From: Cohnella hashimotonis | Lineage (GTDB): Bacteria > Bacillota > Bacilli > Paenibacillales > Paenibacillaceae | Assembly: GCF_030014955.1 (NCBI RefSeq) | Contig: NZ_JAGRPV010000001.1 | Coordinates: 6,262,001-6,326,000 of the forward strand | Direction: 5' to 3' | DNA: 64,000 nucleotides | Shown: positions 9,765 through 17,513 of the stretch, in pieces | How positions within the stretch are numbered: position 1 is the first letter of the stretch | How the letters are laid out: every line of letters starts with the position of its first letter | The notes under the pieces: model-generated | What the model saw: only the letters and a program-made list of their open reading frames with translations | What the model was told of the DNA's origin: nothing | Databases searched by the model: none | Translations under genes and position numbers: made by a program

Positions 9765-11020
9765 AGCTTGCCCTCCTCTTCGGACCGGCCGGTACTAGGC
9801 GCCGTCATGCGGAAACGCTGGGGAAAACGGCGATACGCGCGCAAATCGAACGATTCCGGCTGCGCCGCCCACGGCAGGCCCGTCTCGGAAAGCAGCTTGC
9901 CCGCCGCGAATGCATCCTTGATCGCGGTCTCGATCCCTTCGATATAAGCGCCCGGCTGGTCCTGGGCATCCGACAGGCGCACGAAGGCAGGCGGAATCCC
10001 GCGGATCACCCTGGCCGATTCGAACGCCCCATTGGCCACGAGCGTGAAGCGCCGCGCCGAATCCAGCGAGACGTCGAGGCCGTCCAGCCCGTCGATCGAA
10101 CGAATCAAGTTTCTGTACCGTCTCTCGACGAAGCCGCCTTCCGCGCAGTCGTACGTCTTTCCCAGACCGTATCGCCAGATCTTGACCTGGTCGTCATAAT
10201 TCCATTCGATCGTGCCTTCGGTGCCTTCGATCCGGATCCGCTGGGTTTCCGTCTCCTTCGCGCACAGCGTCACGTAATAGCAGAGCGGCGTGCCGTCGCT
10301 CATCTCGACGCGCATCGCGGTCGTATCGTCGCTCTCGATCGGATTGGCATGGTACATCTCGGCCGCCACGCTGACCGGCTGCGACTCGCGGCCGACCGCG
10401 TCCGCCGCCGTCTCCGCCAGCTTCAGCATGCTGTAGAGCAGATGCGCGGCGGGGTTGTGAAAGGCGCCGTCGAGGACGACGTTGCCTGCAGCCGTCAGCT
10501 TGCCGGCCCACGGCGTGCGGCCGAAGTAGGCGGCCGCGCGCTGAAGCAGGGCGATCGCCTTGAAGCGCTCGACGCGGCCGATCTCTCCGGAGGCGATCGC
10601 GTTCGCGATCAGCGATTGCGCCTTGCGCGACGGCGCGAAGAAGTTGACGGCGCACAGCTTGCCCGTGCGGGCGGCCGTCTCCGCGATCCGATCGACATCC
10701 TGGAGCAGGGCGGCGGGCGGCTTTTCAAGGAGGACGTGGTAGCCGGCCTCCATCGCGCCGATGCTCATCGGCGCATGAAGCGGGATCGGCGTGGAAATGA
10801 CGACGAAGTCGGCGCCCGTCTCCGCCGAGAGCATGTCGCGGTAGTCGGCATAGTGCCGGATGCCCCGCTCCGCGACGAGGGCCGCCGCGCTCTCCGTCAG
10901 CCGCACGTCGCTAATCGCAGCCAGCTCGAGCAAGCCTGCGTCCGTGAGACGGGCCAGCTCGTTCAGATGGTTGCGGCCGAAGCCGCCTACGCCGATCAAT
11001 AGGGCTTTGCGTACCGACAT
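9761..11020 (-). CDS. Gfo/Idh/MocA family oxidoreductase
   Basis: 419 residues. The N-terminal Rossmann fold begins KALLIGVGGFGRNHLNELARL, a GxGGxG nucleotide-binding loop. The family motif EKPPAALLQDVDRI (normally EKP-L/M) follows at about residues 100-115, and the C-terminal alpha/beta domain carries GAFHNPAAHLLY around the usual catalytic His position. The frame stays open upstream to 12316, but that extension overlaps the real neighbouring gene. ATG at 11020 is chosen because AAAGGGGAAG lies 8 bases before it. It follows a second Gfo/Idh gene by 110 bases and overlaps dppA by 4. The substrate is probably a sugar or sugar derivative; NAD(P) dependence is known for the family, not shown here. 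Confidence 0.85.
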   Translation of the reverse strand: MSVRKALLIGVGGFGRNHLNELARLTDAGLLELAAISDVRLTESAAALVAERGIRHYADYRDMLSAETGADFVVISTPIPLHAPMSIGAMEAGYHVLLEKPPAALLQDVDRIAETAARTGKLCAVNFFAPSRKAQSLIANAIASGEIGRVERFKAIALLQRAAAYFGRTPWAGKLTAAGNVVLDGAFHNPAAHLLYSMLKLAETAADAVGRESQPVSVAAEMYHANPIESDDTTAMRVEMSDGTPLCYYVTLCAKETETQRIRIEGTEGTIEWNYDDQVKIWRYGLGKTYDCAEGGFVERRYRNLIRSIDGLDGLDVSLDSARRFTLVANGAFESARVIRGIPPAFVRLSDAQDQPGAYIEGIETAIKDAFAAGKLLSETGLPWAAQPESFDLRAYRRFPQRFRMTAPSTGRSEEEGKL

Positions 11021-11130
11021 GTCGCTTCCCCTTTCCCTCTCGAAATATCGCATGGCTTGGATCTTGCGCCTAATGGACGAGGCCGCGGAACGCTTCGACG
11101 CCGTAATCGCATGGCGCGTCCTAGCGCCGG

Positions 11131-12141
11131 CTAGGCGCAGTCGATTCGCGCAGCCCGTTCGTCCGCGTCCACGGCCGCCGCTGAGGCGAGCAGCACGTCC
11201 TCTCCCGACAGTACGGGCGCACCGCCGCGGAGCCGATTCATAAAGTCCCCGTAGAGACTGATCGGCGGTCGCCGCAGCGGCACGGGATGGAGCGCTTCCA
11301 CGTCGCTCGACAGCAGCAGCATCGGCTCGCGGGCGCTCCGGGAATCTCCCTGCAGCCGCAGCTCGGCGCTGCCCGCCGTGCCGACGGCGAAGATGCGCCC
11401 GTCGCCCCAGGTCCAGCTGCGGGCGGGCGTATGCCAGTCGGCGTACAGCTGGGCGAGCGTGCCGTCCGCCAGCCTCGCGTTCAGCGCAGCGGCATCGTAA
11501 AAGCCCGGATGCTCCGGCAGGATTCGCTTGGCCATATAGCCCTGCATATCGGCGATCTCGCTGCCGGTCAGCCAACGCAGCAGGTCCAGGTCGTGGACGA
11601 GCAAATCTTGAATGATGCCCCCGGAACGGGCATGATCGAAAAACCAGTCCGGCCGGTCGCCCGCGTTCAGCCGATGCGGCTTGCGCATGTCGAGCGACAC
11701 GAGCCGCCCGAGCGCGCCTTCGCCGATCAGCGCCTTCAGCGTAAATACGCCGGCATGGAAGCGCTGGGTGAGCATCATGCCGACCTCGGTCCGTCCGCGT
11801 CCGACGATGCCCCGCAGCTGCTCGAGACCCGCCCTGTTCGTCACGGCCGGCTTGTCGAGCATGATATGCTTGCCCCGCGCCTCGCACAGCTCGGCGACGT
11901 CGATCTTGCGGTTGTTGACCGCCGCGCAGCCGACGACGCTCACGTCCTCTGCCAAGGCGTCGTCGATCGCGCCTAGCAGCGGTACGCCGAATCGGTCGGA
12001 CAGCGAGATCGCGAGGCCCCGGTCCTCGCCGTCCTCCTCGAAAATACCCGCGCAGCGATAACCCATGCCTAGCATCTTTTCGATAAAAGAGGCGATGTGC
12101 CCGTGCTGGCATCCGATGATCGAGAAAACCCGAGGTTCCAT
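11131..12141 (-). CDS. Gfo/Idh/MocA family oxidoreductase
   Basis: 336 residues. The N-terminus MEPRVFSIIGCQHGHIASFI carries a degenerate dinucleotide loop (GCQHGH instead of GxGxxG), so cofactor binding may be atypical. The family motif DKPAVTNRAGLEQL stands where EKPL is usual, and GGIIQDLLVHDLDLLRWLTG holds the conserved D-x-x-x-H-D-x-D-L segment of the substrate domain. It starts 26 bases after the DeoR gene, with AAAGGAGCGG before the ATG, and is co-transcribed with it. The protein is about 25 percent identical in layout, not in motif detail, to the next gene. The substrate cannot be assigned. Confidence 0.85.
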   Translation of the reverse strand: MEPRVFSIIGCQHGHIASFIEKMLGMGYRCAGIFEEDGEDRGLAISLSDRFGVPLLGAIDDALAEDVSVVGCAAVNNRKIDVAELCEARGKHIMLDKPAVTNRAGLEQLRGIVGRGRTEVGMMLTQRFHAGVFTLKALIGEGALGRLVSLDMRKPHRLNAGDRPDWFFDHARSGGIIQDLLVHDLDLLRWLTGSEIADMQGYMAKRILPEHPGFYDAAALNARLADGTLAQLYADWHTPARSWTWGDGRIFAVGTAGSAELRLQGDSRSAREPMLLLSSDVEALHPVPLRRPPISLYGDFMNRLRGGAPVLSGEDVLLASAAAVDADERAARIDCA

Positions 12142-12167
12142 AGATCCGCTCCTTTGTCCGACAGGCT

Positions 12168-12959
12168 TTACGGCTGTTCCGATACGTGCACGGCCATTCC
12201 ATGTTCCTTGCAGGCGCGCGCCAGCCAGCCGTCCGGCTGACGGTTCGTGATGATGCCGGTCGCTTCGGCCAGCGGCATGATCGTGAAGAGCGCCGTTTTT
12301 TCGAGCTTGCTGTCATCGAATACCGGGAACACCTCGCCCGAACGCCGGATCAGAATTTGCGCGATCCGGACTTCCATTTCCGCATGCATCGTCCAGCCGT
12401 GCGTCTCCGAGACGCCGTCGACGCCGAGGAACATCTTCGTTATATTGATGCGGTCCGCAACGATCTCGGCAAGCGGCCCGATCAGCTCGTAGCTCTTGGC
12501 CCGCATGACGCCGCCGACGACGACAACCTGAACGTCCTCCGCGTCCGCCAGCTCGCAGGCGATATTCACCGCGTTGGTCACGACCGTGATGTTGCGCCGG
12601 GCTTTGAGCGCGCGCGCGATAAGGAACGTCGTCGTCCCGCCCGTCAGGCAGATGACGTCTCCCTCGGATACGAGCCCCGCCGCAGTCTCCGCGATGCGTT
12701 CCTTCTCCTGGAGCTGAGACTGCCGCTTATCCGCAAAGGGCAGCTCAGTTGCCGGCTGCGCCGGCGTCCCTTCATAAACGGCGCCGCCGATCGTCCGGAT
12801 GATCGGGCCCGACCGCTCCAGCAGGTCGAGATCGCGCCTCGCGGTCGCCTCCGAGCACTGCAGGGCGCTTGTGATCTCCTGAATGGACATTCGCCCGTTC
12901 GCCTTGATGAGCGCCAGCATCTTTGCCCTGCGCGCTTCGCCTTTCGACGTCGCTTCCAT
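12168..12959 (-). CDS. DeoR/GlpR family transcriptional regulator
   Basis: 263 residues from the ATG at 12959, which follows GGAGGAG by 7 bases. The longer frame to 13028 lacks a good ribosome binding site. An N-terminal winged helix-turn-helix at about residues 8-60 carries the DeoR signature (ISIQE-type start, SEATARRDLDLLERSG). The C-terminal sugar-phosphate sensor domain has CLTGGTTTFLIARAL, NAVNIACELA, VVGGVMRAKSYELIGPLAE and FDDSKLEKTALFTIMPLAE, all typical of DeoR_C. The family usually represses a sugar operon and is released by a phosphorylated sugar. It sits inside operon A, so the palindromes at 14948-15004 are the natural candidate operators (inference). Confidence 0.93.
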   Translation of the reverse strand: MEATSKGEARRAKMLALIKANGRMSIQEITSALQCSEATARRDLDLLERSGPIIRTIGGAVYEGTPAQPATELPFADKRQSQLQEKERIAETAAGLVSEGDVICLTGGTTTFLIARALKARRNITVVTNAVNIACELADAEDVQVVVVGGVMRAKSYELIGPLAEIVADRINITKMFLGVDGVSETHGWTMHAEMEVRIAQILIRRSGEVFPVFDDSKLEKTALFTIMPLAEATGIITNRQPDGWLARACKEHGMAVHVSEQP

Positions 12960-13061
12960 GTTCCGTCTCCTCCGCCCGTCAACCGCTCTTTTTTCTACAT
13001 TGTGCAGGAGAAGCCGTCCGGATTGCAAGAAGGGAACCGGCCTGGCGGACGCCTCTTGGCG

Positions 13062-13991
13062 CTACAGCGTCAGCACCGCCACCCGGCCCAGCAGCCGTTC
13101 GTAGACCTCAGGATCGAGCTCGCCCGCCCTGTCCGTCATGGCCGCCGCCCCGGCAGCCGCCGCAGCCATGCGAAGCCGATCGGCCGGCGGCAGGCCCATC
13201 TCGTCGGCATAAGCCATGCCCGCCACGAACGCATCGCCGCAGCCGACGGCGTTGACCGCGCTGACGCTCGGCGCGATGACGCGATACAGCTGGCCGTCCA
13301 TGCAGGCGACAGCGCCCTGTCTCCCCCGCGTCGCGCACACCTGACGCACGCCCTGACTGTGCAGCTTCGCCGCCGTCCGGGCCAATTGCGACGCATCGAG
13401 ACGTCTGAGACCGGCCAGCCGGCCGAGCTCCTCTTCGTTCGGCTTGATCAGGTCCGGCCCCGCGCCGATGCCGAGCGCCAACGCCTCGCCGCTCGCGTCC
13501 AGATAGACGCGTGCGCCCGCGGATCTCGCGATGCCGACGAGCTCCGCGTAAAGGTCCGCCGGCGCGCCGGCGGGCAAGCTGCCGGACAGGACAACGACGC
13601 TCGCCTGAGCGCCGAGCCGGCCGACGGCGTCCTTAATCTCCGCAAGCTCCGCTTCCCCGACCGCCGGCCCTTCCTCCAGCAGCTCCGTCGACGCGCCGTT
13701 CGCTTCGTCGACGATGTTCAGACAGGTGCGGGACTCGCCGGATATGTGCACGAAGGAGGTCCGGATTCCCTTGGCCGCAAGTCGCTCCTCGATGAAGGCG
13801 CCTGCGCTTCCCGCCAAAAAACCGGTCGCCGTCGCATCGCCGCCGAGCAGCCGCACGACTTTGGCGACGTTGTTTCCCTTCCCTCCCGGCTCGGCGATCT
13901 GTCGCCTGACCCGCTGCACGGCGCCCGCCGCGAACCCGGACACGTAGTAGGTTTTGTCGACGGCGGCGTTCAAAGTGACCGTTGCGATCAC
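13062..13991 (-). CDS. PfkB-family sugar-phosphate kinase (1-phosphofructokinase / tagatose-6-phosphate kinase type)
   Basis: 309 residues, the FruK/LacC length. The N-terminus ATVTLNAAVDKTYYV is the hallmark of hexose-phosphate PfkB kinases. EPGGKGNNVAKVVRLLGG follows at about 36-53, then LSGSLPAG and KPNEEEL, and the C-terminal signature NAVGCGDAFVAGMAYA with the catalytic Asp in GCGDAF. The start is GTG at 13991, overlapping the aldolase stop by 4 bases (GTGA). With the aldolase it fits phosphorylation of fructose-1-P or tagatose-6-P, then retro-aldol cleavage. The AgaS-like gene across the divergent spacer favours tagatose-6-phosphate, but this is inference. Confidence 0.88.
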   Translation of the reverse strand: MIATVTLNAAVDKTYYVSGFAAGAVQRVRRQIAEPGGKGNNVAKVVRLLGGDATATGFLAGSAGAFIEERLAAKGIRTSFVHISGESRTCLNIVDEANGASTELLEEGPAVGEAELAEIKDAVGRLGAQASVVVLSGSLPAGAPADLYAELVGIARSAGARVYLDASGEALALGIGAGPDLIKPNEEELGRLAGLRRLDASQLARTAAKLHSQGVRQVCATRGRQGAVACMDGQLYRVIAPSVSAVNAVGCGDAFVAGMAYADEMGLPPADRLRMAAAAAGAAAMTDRAGELDPEVYERLLGRVAVLTL

Positions 13992-14854
13992 ACCGCCTCA
14001 CCGCCCCGCCCGGCGCAGCCGCACAATGCGATTTTTTCCAGTGCCAGACGCCTGACGGCTTCCTTCGCCGGTACCATGTACTTGCGGGGATCGTTCTCGC
14101 CCGGCCGCTCCTCGAACACTTGCTTGATGGCGTTCGAGAACGCGATGCGCAGCTCGGTGGCGATATTCATCTTAGCCATGCCGAGCGCGACCGCCCGCCT
14201 GACCTGCTCGGCCGGAATGCCGGAACCGCCGTGCAGCACCAGCGGGACGTCGACGCGGCCGGCGATGCGGGCGATCCGGTCGAAGTCGATATCCGGGTCT
14301 CCCTTGTAGATGCCGTGCGCGGTGCCGATGGCCGGCGCCAGCGTGTCGACGCCCGTGCGCGCGACGAACGACACGCATTCATCCGGGTCCGCCAGCAGCG
14401 CATCGCGCGCGTCGACGACGATGTCGTCCTCCACGCCGCCCACCTTGCCGAGCTCCGCTTCTACATTGACGCCGACCGCCGCCGCTACCGCGATGACGCG
14501 GGCCGTGCGCTCCACGTTTTCCTCGTACGGGTGCATGGACGCATCGATCATAACCGAGGTATAGCCCGCCCGGATGCATCTGACGATGACGTTGTAATCG
14601 GTACAATGATCGAGGTGAAGACCGATCGGCAGGCGCGTGCGGCTCGCGGCCACCTGCGCGGCGGCGGCAATGTAATCGGCGCCCAGGTGCTGAACGGTAC
14701 CTACGGTCGTCTGAAGAATGAGCGGGGCGTCGCTCTCGATGGCCGCATCCACGACCGCCTGCATCATCTCAAGCGTGTGGACATTAAATGCTGCGACCGC
14801 GTATCCGTTTTTTCTCGCGTGCCGCAGCACCGCCGTCGTCGAAGTTAGAGGCAT
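13988..14854 (-). CDS. Class II fructose-/tagatose-bisphosphate aldolase (FbaA/GatY/KbaY family)
   Basis: 288 residues from the ATG at 14854, which has GGGAGGA 7 bases before it. An upstream in-frame extension to 14953 runs through the promoter and is rejected. Motifs of zinc-dependent class II aldolases are present: AAFNVHTLEMMQAVVDAA, HLDHCTDY (zinc His and catalytic Asp), EAELGKVGG, GTAHGIYKG and VLHGGSGIP. The length and motif set match the GatY/KbaY/FbaA group; substrate stereospecificity cannot be told apart by eye. It is the first gene of operon A, preceded by a strong promoter at 14921-14949 and candidate operators. Confidence 0.93.
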   Translation of the reverse strand: MPLTSTTAVLRHARKNGYAVAAFNVHTLEMMQAVVDAAIESDAPLILQTTVGTVQHLGADYIAAAAQVAASRTRLPIGLHLDHCTDYNVIVRCIRAGYTSVMIDASMHPYEENVERTARVIAVAAAVGVNVEAELGKVGGVEDDIVVDARDALLADPDECVSFVARTGVDTLAPAIGTAHGIYKGDPDIDFDRIARIAGRVDVPLVLHGGSGIPAEQVRRAVALGMAKMNIATELRIAFSNAIKQVFEERPGENDPRKYMVPAKEAVRRLALEKIALCGCAGRGGEAV

Positions 14855-14920
14855 GACTGGTTCCTCCCGGCCTGCTGAAGTGGTTTTCGTGTGCAAGATT
14901 CTCCCTGACGTTATGTCTAT

Positions 14921-14949
14921 AATATAGAGAACTATTTTGATTTTTTCAA
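14921..14949 (-). promoter_or_regulatory. Promoter of operon A
   Basis: On the minus strand TTGAAA (14944-14949) and TATATT (14921-14926) are separated by exactly 17 bases, a near-consensus SigA promoter. The predicted start near 14914 gives a leader of about 60 bases before the aldolase ATG. Confidence 0.8.
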
Positions 14950-14962
14950 TCATTTAATGATT
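14948..14962. promoter_or_regulatory. Palindromic operator candidate overlapping the operon A -35
   Basis: AATCATTTAATGATT is a perfect 7-bp inverted repeat with one central base. It abuts the -35 box of operon A and lies just before the -35 of the divergent gene. The DeoR protein of operon A is the natural candidate ligand. Confidence 0.55.
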
Positions 14963-14989
14963 GTATTTATCATTTTATTAAATTATTAT
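14961..14989 (+). promoter_or_regulatory. Promoter of the AgaS-like gene
   Basis: TTGTAT (14961-14966) and TATTAT (14984-14989) are 17 bases apart, reading toward the SIS gene at 15025. It is back to back with the operon A promoter. Confidence 0.65.
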
Positions 14990-15004
14990 GATCGTATAGA
15001 TCAT
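14988..15004. promoter_or_regulatory. Second palindromic operator candidate
   Basis: ATGATCGTATAGATCAT is a perfect 6-bp inverted repeat with a 5-base spacer, overlapping the -10 and start region of the AgaS-like gene. The element ATCATTTTAT also occurs directly repeated at 14969-14978 and 15000-15009, 31 bases apart (about three helical turns). Confidence 0.55.
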
Positions 15005-15024
15005 TTTATGGAGGTTTCCGTCTC

Positions 15025-16074
15025 ATGAGTCTGACTTACCGGGAGACCAAGCAACAATACGCGGCATTGCGCCAAACCTATGAATACATGCTGAGCGAGA
15101 GAGAAAGAATCGTAGCGTTCGTAAGAAGCGTCGCGCCTGCTTCGTTAACCTTTCTCGGCTGCGGCTCCAGCTATTGCCTCTGCGAGTCCGCCGCGTTCTC
15201 GGTCAGGCTGAGAGCGGGGATCGCGGCGCAGGCATTCGCGGGAGGCGATATGCTGCTTGGCGGGGAGCGCTACCGCCCCGCGTTGTCGGACACGCTGCTG
15301 GTCGCGCCGTCCCGGTCGGGCAGCACGACGGAGATCGTCGAGGCCGTGCGGCTGCTGCGAAGCGCGGTACGCGTTCCGCTGCTGGCCGTCTCCTGCGTCG
15401 CAAACGCTCCGCTATCGGCCGAAGCCGACCTTTCGCTGGCGCTTCCGTGGGCATTCGACGCCAGCGTCTGCCAGACTCGTACGGTAATCAACCTGTACGC
15501 GGCCAATCTGCTGATCGCCGCCTTCCTCGGCGGCGACGATGCGCTGATCGCCTCGATCGACGCGGCGATCCGGGACGGCGAGGCGTTCATGGCAAGGGCC
15601 GAGTCGGGCATCCGCAAGGCGTCGGGCTTCGACTGGACCCAGGCGGTCGTGTTGGCCGACGGCGAGCTGAAGGGCCTGGCGGCGGAGGGCGCGATCGCCC
15701 TGACCGAGATCGCGGCCGTGCAGGCCCAGTCGTATCACCTGCTCGACGTCCGCCACGGGCCCATGGTCGTCGTCGGGCCGGATACGCTCGTCATCGCCGC
15801 GGTATCCGGCGACGACGGCGGCAAAAGGCACCGGCTCAACCTGCTCCGCGACCTGAAGCGACGGGGCGCGACCGTGATCGTTTACGCCGACGCCGCGGAC
15901 GCGGAGGCGGAAGCGATCGCGGACTACGCCGCGTTCTCCGGCTTCGCGCTGGATCCTGCGGCGCAGGGCATCCCTTTTCTTTTTTTGCCGCAGATCGCCG
16001 CGCTCTCCCGCGCGGAGCACAAGCGCATCGATCCCGACCGGCCGGACGGCCTGGTGGCGTGGGTCGAGCTTTGA
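15025..16074 (+). CDS. Double-SIS sugar isomerase/deaminase, AgaS-like
   Basis: 349 residues with two SIS domains. The first SIS domain has TFLGCGSSYCLCESAAF and the phosphosugar loop APSRSGSTTEIVEA (about 93-106). The second has EGAIALTEIAAVQAQSYHLLDVRHGP, typical of the GlmS-isomerase/AgaS group. It lacks the N-terminal glutamine amidotransferase of GlmS. AgaS proteins convert galactosamine-6-phosphate to tagatose-6-phosphate plus ammonia; related proteins act on other amino-sugar phosphates. A GAGG motif lies at 15011-15014, about 10 bases before the ATG. Divergent transcription from the aldolase/kinase/DeoR operon across shared palindromes supports a common inducer. The exact substrate is inferred from context. 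Confidence 0.8.
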   Translation: MSLTYRETKQQYAALRQTYEYMLSERERIVAFVRSVAPASLTFLGCGSSYCLCESAAFSVRLRAGIAAQAFAGGDMLLGGERYRPALSDTLLVAPSRSGSTTEIVEAVRLLRSAVRVPLLAVSCVANAPLSAEADLSLALPWAFDASVCQTRTVINLYAANLLIAAFLGGDDALIASIDAAIRDGEAFMARAESGIRKASGFDWTQAVVLADGELKGLAAEGAIALTEIAAVQAQSYHLLDVRHGPMVVVGPDTLVIAAVSGDDGGKRHRLNLLRDLKRRGATVIVYADAADAEAEAIADYAAFSGFALDPAAQGIPFLFLPQIAALSRAEHKRIDPDRPDGLVAWVEL

Positions 16075-16130
16075 GATATGCCGGCTCTTGACCTGGCCGT
16101 TGAATTGGCAGGAGCCGGCCCCTTCCGACC

Positions 16131-16270
16131 GCCCGCCGCACCAATGTAGCTCTATCCGGAGCTTCTTCTCCTCTCCTGCCTGCCCGCCGCACCAATGTAG
16201 CTCTATCCGGAGCTTCTTCGCCCCTGCCGGCCGCCCACCTCGCCGAAGTAGCTCGTATCCGAGGCTTCTT
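16131..16270. repeat. 51-bp-period tandem repeat, three units
   Basis: The 38-base block 16131-16168 recurs exactly at 16182-16219 (offset 51). A degraded third copy spans about 16231-16270, keeping GTAGCTC, TATCCG and GGCTTCTT. The core CCAATGTAGCTCTATCCGG resembles CAAATGCAGCTCCTTCCG in the array at 25177-25375. Because 51 is 17 codons, spurious open frames run through it. Confidence 0.85.
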
Positions 16271-16351
16271 GCGGCAACGCGACGGGCGGACGGAGCCGTG
16301 CAGCTCCAACGGGCGTCTATTGCGAATATTGCCCCGCTTCCGTAAATGCGC

Positions 16352-16412
16352 AAAAAACCGCCCTCCGATTGAATGGTCGCGTACTGCTTCCATTTTCCAG
16401 AGGACGGTTTTT
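16352..16412. terminator. Bidirectional terminator between AgaS-like gene and operon B
   Basis: AAAAAACCG at 16352-16360 pairs with CGGTTTTT at 16405-16412, extended inward by CCTC/GAGG with a mismatch and by ATGG/CCAT. The runs of A on one side and T on the other allow termination of both converging transcripts. Confidence 0.65.
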
Positions 16413-16433
16413 AGCCTGCCGCCAGTTCTCAAA

Positions 16434-17513
16434 CTACGCGCTGTAAATCAGCGGATTCTGCCGCCTGCACTCCTCCATGACCCACATCTGCTGCCGGACC
16501 TGCTCCGGCGTGATCTCTAGCGGCGCGCCCTCCGTGAGCGAGCGGTGCAGCATCAGGTACAGCTTCTCGGTCATGTAGCCGAACAGGCTCTGCCCTTCCG
16601 GAAGCGACATCGACCAGTCGTCGCTATACCATGTCAGCTCCTCGTTGCAGTAGGCGGGCAGCCCCGCCGCATTGAACAGCGGCTCCTTGACGAGCTGCTG
16701 CGGCGGCGCTTCCTCGGGCTTGAAGTACTGCCACTCGAGATGTTCCGGGCTGCCGTGCAGGCCCCCGTTCGTACCTTGTATATTGAAGGAATCCTGCGGA
16801 TACGCGCAGCAGGACGAGATCTCGATATCGATCGTCGGACGGCCGGGACCTCTCATGAGAAGCTTCACATAGTCTTCCGCATCCCCGAACGTGTTCGCCC
16901 TGTCCATAATGCACGTAATTTGCGGCAGCGCGTCGGTGCCGAACAGCTGGAGCGCCTGGTCGACCGGATGCGGACCGGTGTTCATCAGGTTGCCGCCGTT
17001 GTTGCTCTGCAGCGTCTGCCAGTCCCAGCGGCGGGCAAAGCCGTTCATCTCGATGCTCACCTGCACGATGCGGCCGAGCACGCCGGAGTCGATGACGTTG
17101 CGAATTTGCTGGAAGGCCGGGTGGTACCTGGACTGCTGGAAAACGGCGAGCAGCTTGCCCGAACGCTTGGACGCCTCGATGAGCCGGTCGACCTCCTCGG
17201 GCGATTTGGCCAGCGGCTTTTCGCACAGGACGTTAAAGCCTTTGTTCAGCAGCTCGAGCGTGATCGGAAAATGCTGATGGCTCGGCGACGCGTTGACGAC
17301 GAGATCGAGCGGCTCGCCTGCGACCATGGCCTCCCACGTCTCGTACGCGCGGCAGCCGAATTCCTCCTCGGCCCGCGCCCTGCGCTCCGGAATGGAATCG
17401 GCGATCGCCGCGATGCGGTATTGCGCGGGCAGCTGTTCAAGCAGCTTGCCATGGATGTCGCGGCCGCTGCGGCCCTGTCCGATGATGCCGACTTTCAAAG
17501 GGGTTGCCGTCAT
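16434..17513 (-). CDS. Gfo/Idh/MocA family oxidoreductase
   Basis: 359 residues. A clear dinucleotide-binding loop (KVGIIGQGRSGRDIHGKLL) is followed by the motif CEKPLAKSPEEVDRLI at about residues 95-110. The C-terminal domain has GGNLMNTGPHPVDQALQLFG with the conserved Asp/His pair region. It is the last gene of operon B and overlaps the AraC gene by 4 bases (ATGA), so it is translationally coupled to the regulator. The protein is not a close copy of the four other family members in the window. The substrate is unknown; a sugar-derived polyol or keto-sugar is likely from context. Confidence 0.87.
   Translation of the reverse strand: MTATPLKVGIIGQGRSGRDIHGKLLEQLPAQYRIAAIADSIPERRARAEEEFGCRAYETWEAMVAGEPLDLVVNASPSHQHFPITLELLNKGFNVLCEKPLAKSPEEVDRLIEASKRSGKLLAVFQQSRYHPAFQQIRNVIDSGVLGRIVQVSIEMNGFARRWDWQTLQSNNGGNLMNTGPHPVDQALQLFGTDALPQITCIMDRANTFGDAEDYVKLLMRGPGRPTIDIEISSCCAYPQDSFNIQGTNGGLHGSPEHLEWQYFKPEEAPPQQLVKEPLFNAAGLPAYCNEELTWYSDDWSMSLPEGQSLFGYMTEKLYLMLHRSLTEGAPLEITPEQVRQQMWVMEECRRQNPLIYSA

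Larger units (their letters stand above)
16075..16433. other. Convergent intergenic region with repeats and terminator
   Basis: No credible gene. It holds a GC-rich hairpin (arms GCCGGCTC 16080-16087 and GAGCCGGC 16112-16119), three copies of a roughly 51-bp tandem repeat (16131-16270), and a bidirectional terminator (16352-16412). Confidence 0.7.

Noticed and set aside
11021..12316. N-terminal extension of the Gfo/Idh gene up to 12316
   Set aside because: It overlaps the whole neighbouring Gfo/Idh gene in another frame, has no ribosome site and contains no domain; the start at 11020 is well supported.
16131..16270. CRISPR array
   Set aside because: Only three units, spacer-like parts are conserved between units and there are no cas genes.
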